Translations under genes and position numbers: made by a program
The notes under the pieces: generated by a model
Database searches by the model: none
The model's input: the letters and a program-made list of their open reading frames with translations, nothing else
Told to the model about the DNA's origin: nothing
Assembly: GCA_015478945.1 (NCBI GenBank)
Contig: JABUQX010014239.1
Location: 1 to 25,000 of the forward strand
Source of the DNA: Trachelipus rathkii
Taxonomy: Eukaryota > Arthropoda > Malacostraca > Isopoda > Trachelipodidae
Reading direction: 5' to 3'
Length of the DNA: 25,000 nucleotides
Part shown: positions 19,787-25,000 of the stretch, piece by piece
How positions within the stretch are numbered: position 1 is the stretch's first letter
How the letters are laid out: every line of letters starts with the position of its first letter

Positions 19787-20200
19787 AAGAGTTTAATGGT
19801 ATAAGGTCAAGGGTTAGAGGTTAAGAGGTCTTGTACGTTTGCTAGATTTGCTCATTAAATAACTGAAATACTAATGTAAGAATTGGAAGATCGAATGAGT
19901 TTGAAAAAGAAAAAGTTGACTGAAGAACCAAACACTCCAGTGGGGGCGAGTAGGAGAGTAGATTTTAACTCTAGTTTTTATTTATTTATTTATATTATTA
20001 AGGAAACTATTACCTTTCAATCACTTTTGGACAAAATATTACTTAAAAATGTTTTTTTCTTTTTATCCTTCATGGCTGGGGTTATATCTTTAATACAAGT
20101 GACATGTCATTGTTAATTTCGAAATTGTAAATGACCCAAAGAATAAATTAAAAGAATTAATGAAACAGTAATCATTATGTAAGCCTTTTGAATAAATTGC
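19787..20200. other. No recognisable gene
   Basis: On the minus strand this is 5' of the LINE relic and may contain a few more decayed LINE codons. A plus-strand frame at 19883-20116 starts MEDRMSLKKKKLTEEPN but loses any protein-like character after about 35 codons. A TTTA tetranucleotide run sits at about 19977-19994. Confidence 0.4.
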
Positions 20201-20205
20201 AATGT

Positions 20206-20229
20206 TTATTATTATTATTATTATTATTA

Positions 20230-20316
<87 letters not shown>

Positions 20317-20351
20317 TATTATTATTATTATTATTATAATTATTATTATTA

Positions 20352-20412
<61 letters not shown>
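20206..20412. repeat. ATT microsatellite
   Basis: Long, nearly pure (ATT)n tract of about 200 bases. Confidence 0.95.
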
Positions 20413-20526
20413 GTCTTAATTAATTCTAAAGAAAGTATTAAATAAATCTAAAAAAAAAATTAAGGTTAAGGAATACAAAAAAATACGAAATATTTTTAAT
20501 GTTTTTTCTTTTTGTATTAAAAAAAC

Positions 20527-20530
<4 letters not shown>

Positions 20531-20612
<82 letters not shown>

Positions 20613-20667
20613 CAGTATTTTTATTTGTTTAAAAAACTTTATATTATATATATATATATATATATAT
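20531..20667. repeat. TA microsatellite in two blocks
   Basis: (TA)n at about 20531-20611 and 20641-20667, separated by a short T-rich segment in which TTTAAAAAACTTT echoes the sequence just before the first block. This suggests a local duplication. Confidence 0.9.
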
Positions 20668-21000
20668 ACAAACATCTACACACACAACACTGAGTCGACA
20701 AATCATTACATAGTATAACAAGACTTCTAGACCACCCTCTGTAATTTTTTCGGTTTGTTATCCGATGCCACACTGATGATGCTTCAGACTAACTGTGTCC
20801 AACCGACAATTGTGTCAGATGAAAACTTCCGAGTGTATCATTAGCCTAAGTACTAGAATGACTTTGGTAATCGAACCATTCATTGTCCTCTAAATTAATT
20901 AAGCTTGATTTAATATTTATAAGCATTTAAAAGGTTTCATTGTCTTTAAATTAACCGTGCAACTGCTCTTGGGATTTGACATATTAATAATACGTAAATG
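20668..21000. other. No recognisable feature
   Basis: Unique-looking sequence of moderate AT content. No open frame above background and no inverted repeat noticed. Confidence 0.5.
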
Positions 21001-21029
21001 AAAGTAATAATAATCATAGCGCTATAATT

Positions 21030-21205
21030 AATAATAAGAATAATAATAATAATTAATAATAATAATAATAATAATCTATTTAATAATTTAATAATAATAT
21101 AATAATAATAATGAATAATAATAATACTATAAAACTTAACAGTAACTATATATACTACATGGTACAAATAATTTACATATTATCTACTAGTATATATACA
21201 CACAT

Positions 21206-21249
<44 letters not shown>

Positions 21250-21254
21250 ATTAT
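21030..21254. repeat. AAT and TA microsatellites
   Basis: Imperfect (AAT)n at about 21030-21130 and (TA)n at about 21212-21245, continuing into a short ATT run. Confidence 0.9.
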
Positions 21255-21467
21255 TATTAATGGCTCGATGTTTAAAATAATCGACCGATTATGTGCCAAT
21301 ACTAATTAATCGGTATTAATTATTACTTAGAAATATTTCACAACAATTATTTAAGCCAATCGTGATGCAAAAAGTAATAAAAATTTATAAGAAGAAAAGG
21401 AAATTATACTTCAAGTCACTATTAAGATTCTTTATACAGTTTACCATTGTTTCAGGTTGTGAACATA

Positions 21468-21675
21468 GGCGTAACTGGTGTGGGGAGGTCTGTGGGGGCA
21501 TGGCACCCCAAACAGATTTGTCAACTGGCACTCTTCTCTGATTGCTAACTGGCACTTCCCAGAAATTTATTTAGTCAATAAAAATTCGTTACAGGCTTAC
21601 TGATATTCTCCGATAGAGGGGTCATGCCCACTTACCCCCTACCCCGTCCTTCCAGAAAAATTCCTTAGTTACGCC
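21468..21675. mobile_element. Short MITE with GGCGTAACT termini
   Basis: GGCGTAACT at 21468-21476 is exactly mirrored by AGTTACGCC at 21667-21675, giving an element of about 208 bases. Flanking direct repeats GGTTGTGAAC (left, ending at 21464) and GGTTATGAAC (right, 21679-21688) differ by one base and look like a 10-bp target duplication separated from the TIRs by three bases. The interior holds GGGGGCATGGCACCCC-type words and a second GGCACT pair. The superfamily is not assigned. A 9-10 bp duplication would suit Mutator-like elements. Confidence 0.55.
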
Positions 21676-21678
21676 AAT

Positions 21679-21899
21679 GGTTATGAACTGAATGATCCAA
21701 ACTCGAGTAAAGAAGAAGTAAAAAAAAAAAGAAGTTCTAAAAAGCTCCTTGCTGACAACGCTGCTTTAATTATTGCTGCTGAGGCGGAGACCAGAGTTAA
21801 ATTTTATTTTGAGGAAGGGCTGAGCCGAAATCGGAGCAAAAAATGTTTTACTATAAAAAAAAAGGGTTTGGATGGGAAGCCGAGTATTTTAAAATAATG
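21679..21899 (+). CDS. Unrecognised open frame, possible exon cut by MITE
   Basis: The frame from the right target repeat reads GYELNDPNSSKEEV, then KKLLADNAALIIAAEAETRV and FYFEEGL before low-complexity sequence, with the first stop at about 21898. If the MITE is set aside, the left side ends in CATTGTTTCAG, a plausible splice acceptor, directly before GTTGTGAAC, which matches the start of this frame. The latter part (from about 21810) runs into a GAGCCGGAG-type repeat and is probably not coding. The product is unknown. Confidence 0.25.
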
Positions 21900-21990
21900 G
21901 AGCCGGAGCCTGGAAATTTTAGAATTGCGGAGTTGGTGTCTGAAACTGGTATTTTAAAATGATGGAAAAGGATTCGGCAAAAAAAATTTA
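21820..21990. repeat. GAGCCGGAG-type degenerate repeat
   Basis: Words such as GCCGAG, GAGCCGGAGCC and GCGGAG alternate with ATTTTAAAAT, and GTATTTTAAAATAATGG (from 21893) recurs as GTATTTTAAAATGATGG (from 21950). This is a degenerate tandem with a period near 57. Confidence 0.5.
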
Positions 21991-22134
21991 CAAGCTCAGC
22001 AATCCTGGTGAAAATTTTTGTTATATGTATTGAAGTTTTAACATATCCCCTCATGTAGATAAAAATATAAAGGAATTATATAACGAGAGTTAAATGGCCA
22101 TTTTATTGGTCTTACTCTGCCAATTCTTCGAACT

Positions 22135-22258
22135 GCAAAAATATGATTTAAAATTTCTTTCAAAAATATGATTTAAAATTTCTCAAAATTATGATTTAAA
22201 ATTTCTTGCAAAAATATGTTTAAAAATTTCTTGCAAAAATATGATTAAAAATTTCTTG
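22135..22258 (+). repeat. Five tandem copies of a 25-bp unit
   Basis: Units resemble CAAAAATATGATTTAAAATT plus TCTTG and lie head to tail. The middle units vary by small indels and A/T substitutions. Confidence 0.9.
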
Positions 22259-22590
22259 CATCTCTTAAAAAAACAAGGTAGAAATCGTTTACGTAGAAAG
22301 ATAATGGCTTGCTTGAAATAAATACGATTTTCATTTTAGAAGTTTAACAAAAAAAAAATTTATTTTATTTTTTGTATTTAAGTGAGACCCTATAAAAGAT
22401 CATTGGAAACAGAAAATATGTGATAACTTGCGTTCATATAATGTAAGTTCTGGTGTGGGTTTTGTGAAGATAATATATTAGGAACCTATAGGTGAAGTAG
22501 AGTGTGTGTGGTTTTTTTCCTTTCTACGCACATAACTTTTCCCAAAAATGGTGCAATGAATTTAAGGCATCGAAATGGAGGTTTTGAGCA

Positions 22591-22591
<1 letters not shown>

Positions 22592-22625
<34 letters not shown>
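22592..22625 (+). repeat. Poly-A tract, 34 bases
   Basis: A pure A run follows GTTTTGAGCAC. It could be the tail of a retroposed sequence on the plus strand, but nothing recognisable as a SINE, LINE or processed gene lies upstream (22260-22590), and no target duplication was found. Confidence 0.85.
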
Positions 22626-22628
<3 letters not shown>

Positions 22629-22693
22629 CATGTTAGATAGTGAATTGGCTATGTTCAAGTTTGATGCTAGGTAGGTGCTGAGGTTCTAATAAA

Positions 22694-22750
22694 ATTAAGA
22701 GGAGAATTCGTTGTAAATTTTTCAACAACGGGTTGTATAATATTTACAAA
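22694..22750 (+). repeat. 57-bp direct repeat, copy 1
   Basis: Matches 22987-23043 at 50 of 57 positions by eye. It contains CGTTGT and ACAACG as short inverted arms. In frame it reads LRGEFVVNFSTTGCIIFTK, and the frame continues for a further 15 or so codons (LTKFLRRTVLPIELE) before a stop. Confidence 0.85.
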
Positions 22751-22986
22751 AAAGTTAACAAAATTTCTTCGTCGCACAGTGTTACCAATTGAACTTGAAT
22801 AGATTGTTATTTCCTCTATAGAAATAATAGTCTTATTAATTGACAAAACATAAAGAACCAGGACCAAGGAAGGAGAAAACAGTTTTAAGAGTTTTTTTTT
22901 AAATAATACGTGTTTTTTGAAAGTTAATATACTACTTTTGTCAAAGGGCTAATGATAAAAGGATTGTTATTCAGCACATTTGAAAT

Positions 22987-23043
22987 ATTAAGAAGAGAGT
23001 ACGTTGTCAACTTTTCAACAACGGGTGGTATAATATTTAAAAA
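22987..23043 (+). repeat. 57-bp direct repeat, copy 2
   Basis: Second copy of 22694-22750, 293 bases downstream. In frame it reads LRREYVVNFSTTGGIIFKN and then runs into an ATT microsatellite. Three of the seven differences from copy 1 are synonymous third-position changes. Confidence 0.85.
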
Positions 23044-23417
23044 CATTATTATTATTTATTTATTATTAATTGTTATTATTTATTTTTATTTTATTATTAA
23101 TATTATATATTATTATATATTATATTTTATTATTTTTATTATTATTATTTTTTTTATTTTAATTTTTATTATTATTATAATTATCATTATTATTATTATA
23201 TTTATTATTTTATTATTATTCATATTATTATATTATTATTATATTATTATTTATCGTTATCATTATGCTATTCAATTATTAATATTATTATTTTTACCAA
23301 TATTATATATTATTTTATTCGACAATATTCGAATTAGATTTGATTATTTCTTATAAGTATTATTATTACAAAAATATTATTACTTTTATTTCATTATTGT
23401 TTTTTTTTTTTTTTTTT
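23040..23417. repeat. ATT-rich tract ending in poly-T
   Basis: Interrupted (ATT)n over about 300 bases, then a T18 run at 23400-23417. The I/Y-rich open frame across it is an artefact of the repeat. Confidence 0.9.
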
Positions 23418-24180
23418 ATTATTTTCTGATTTTGAATGTCATCAATACCTTTTGATGGTTACTTAAGTAAGATTATTAATTATTATTATTATTTATTCAA
23501 TTCATTATTATACAATAAAAAAATCATTATTATTTGATTGTCATTCTTTATTGACTATTACTATTAATTATATCATTTAACAGCATCTAAAGTTGGTAAT
23601 GCCCCGGTCCTGTTCTTATTATTACTATTTATCAGATAGTTATTATAACTCTATCAAAAATTATTGCTTAATTTAAGCCCCTTTCAATCAATGTATTAGA
23701 CTTAATCTATTAGGAGTATTAATTATTGTCATCACATTATTATATTGCTTTATTATTCTATTGCTTGTATCCGTTTTCCGAGTAAATATTGCTCGAAAAT
23801 ACTATCAACACTATTCCTAGTATTATTCATCCAATATTTCTTTAAGGCATCTTTAGGTACTTGTTCATCATCTTATTATAGTCAGCTTTCCCTAAATTAT
23901 AGAGTTTCAATACTATGCATAATGCTATAGTCTCAAGTTACTACTTACGTTGCAAGTATTACCGCTACCAACTCGCTCACATACTACGCGAACATAAACA
24001 CAAATATTCACATCATACCCCTTGCAACTTTTCTAACTCATTTACCTACTAATGAAGAACTTTACCAGTAACTTTATTTAGACAAAACGCTATGTAATAG
24101 CGCTACAAAGATAATTTTATTCCCTCCAAGATTTTAGCTCCCCCATTTTCGGTAAAAAAACACCCCGTATAATATTAATT
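23418..24180. other. No recognisable gene
   Basis: AT-rich DNA with scattered ATT units. A short plus-strand frame at 23745-23930 has no family resemblance. Nothing further supported. Confidence 0.5.
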
Positions 24181-24309
24181 ATAAATTTTTATATATAATA
24201 ATATAGTACTATATCATGTATAAGATATACCATATATATAGTATATTATCTTACTAATATAATATATACTATACCTATATATATATATACATATTATATA
24301 TCGTAAACA

Positions 24310-24352
<43 letters not shown>
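24180..24352. repeat. TA-rich tract with pure (TA)n core
   Basis: Degenerate TATA/ATATAC sequence, with an uninterrupted (TA)n at about 24316-24352. Confidence 0.9.
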
Positions 24353-24354
<2 letters not shown>

Positions 24355-24488
24355 TATCGTAGATAAAAAAAAATCCTTTGGCAAAATTTTTTAATTTTCT
24401 TTTTATTTATATAAGTAAATTTTGTCTATACTCTATAGACTCTATACAATAGATTAGTTGATAATCGTAACAAAATATCGATTATCGA

Positions 24489-24582
24489 AAAATATTAATA
24501 AAATCGATATATCAATAATCAGAAAAAGCATCGATAAAATATTAATAAAATCGATATATCAATAATCAGAAAAAGCATCGAT
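24489..24582 (+). repeat. 47-bp exact tandem duplication
   Basis: 24489-24535 and 24536-24582 are adjacent identical copies as read, each starting AAAATATTAATAAAATCGAT and ending AAGCATCGAT. ATCGAT occurs several times, and a further ATCGATTATCG lies just upstream. Confidence 0.85.
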
Positions 24583-24803
24583 AGTGTTACCCCAATCACA
24601 ACGAAAAAATTAGCCGGTTAAAATTTTCGGAGCGTTATTTTTTAAATTTTTCTTTAAAAAATACACATAAAATATACGAAATTCGATAAAAAAATCTTCA
24701 AATAATTTTTTAAAATCATTTTTGTAAATTGATTATCTATAGTTTTAATACAGTATTTGCATGATTCAGAGTGTAAAGTTCTCCACAATTACCCTTTGCC
24801 TTC

Positions 24804-24833
24804 CCAAGCCCATCCGTATATGGATAGGCTTGG
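24804..24833. repeat. Hairpin CCAAGCC...GGCTTGG
   Basis: CCAAGCC, one mismatch and ATCC pair with GGAT, one base and GGCTTGG around a GTATAT loop: 11 pairs with a single mismatch in 30 bases. It is followed by TTTTACT. The remaining sequence to 25000 shows nothing supported. Confidence 0.6.
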
Positions 24834-25000
24834 TTTTACTATAAGAAAAGCACTTTTTAATATTATAATTTTGTTTCTGTAAACTATGATTATATTTTTA
24901 GGTAATAAAGATTTCAGATTTAGTTATAAAGGAGTTAGTAGTTTGTGCATTTTATTACCAAAGAAGTTACTATTCTCATTCACATTGTAAAAAGATTTTT

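Noticed and set aside
22260..22625. Sequence before the A34 tract as a SINE
   Set aside because: No tRNA-like A/B boxes or other SINE head was seen, and no flanking target duplication was found.
22952..23356. 134-codon hydrophobic plus-strand frame
   Set aside because: After the first 30 or so codons it is translated ATT microsatellite. The hydrophobicity reflects I, L, F and Y codons, not membrane segments.
1..25000. tRNA, rRNA, CRISPR, bacterial operons and ribosome binding sites
   Set aside because: No cloverleaf, conserved rRNA core or regularly spaced repeat-spacer pattern was noticed, and the window is eukaryotic in character.

Overview
This is a stretch of animal nuclear genome, with no sign of bacterial organisation. 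It is AT-rich, full of long microsatellites (ATT, TA, GA, plus homopolymer runs), and consists largely of decayed mobile elements. The two LINE relics closely resemble the endonuclease/reverse-transcriptase family I associate with shrimp and crab genomes. A decapod crustacean is therefore my best guess, but that is an inference from memory, not a search.

Layout. (1) 1-482: AT-rich flank with a TAA microsatellite. (2) 489-11597: one large element of about 11.1 kb, bounded by the 6-bp direct repeat ATGGTG (483-488 and 11598-11603). It begins AGT and ends ACT and carries diverged terminal inverted repeats (TIRs) of about 2.3 kb (left, 489-2790) and about 2.7 kb (right, 8935-11597). The right TIR is longer because its inner module is tandemly duplicated. 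The 6-bp target duplication, AG/CT ends and very long TIRs fit a Polinton/Maverick-type element. The 6-kb interior holds only broken open stretches that I cannot assign to Polinton genes. Each TIR is a mirror-image series of short-repeat arrays, a CpG-rich island and a palindrome, and this is the most unusual structure in the window. (3) 11604-12934: mostly featureless, with one unexplained 64-codon open stretch. (4) 12935-13395 (minus): remnant of a hAT-family transposase (GTF2IRD2/ZBED-like). (5) 13507-16680 (minus): nearly full-length dead LINE ORF2, with endonuclease, linker, reverse transcriptase and C-terminal domain. (6) 17009-17924: ATT repeat, a candidate signal-peptide exon, a small hAT-like MITE, a TA repeat and a possible terminal exon. 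(7) 17987-19786 (minus): a second LINE copy, 5'-truncated, in which a 443-bp GA/CT microsatellite has grown inside the reverse-transcriptase reading frame. (8) 19787-25000: microsatellites, a MITE that splits an unrecognised open frame, tandem and direct repeats, and AT-rich DNA with no recognisable gene.

I see no intact protein-coding gene and recognise no tRNA, rRNA or CRISPR array. The only host-gene candidates are the small two-exon secreted-peptide model at 17177-17924 and the open frame at 21679-21899. Both are tentative.
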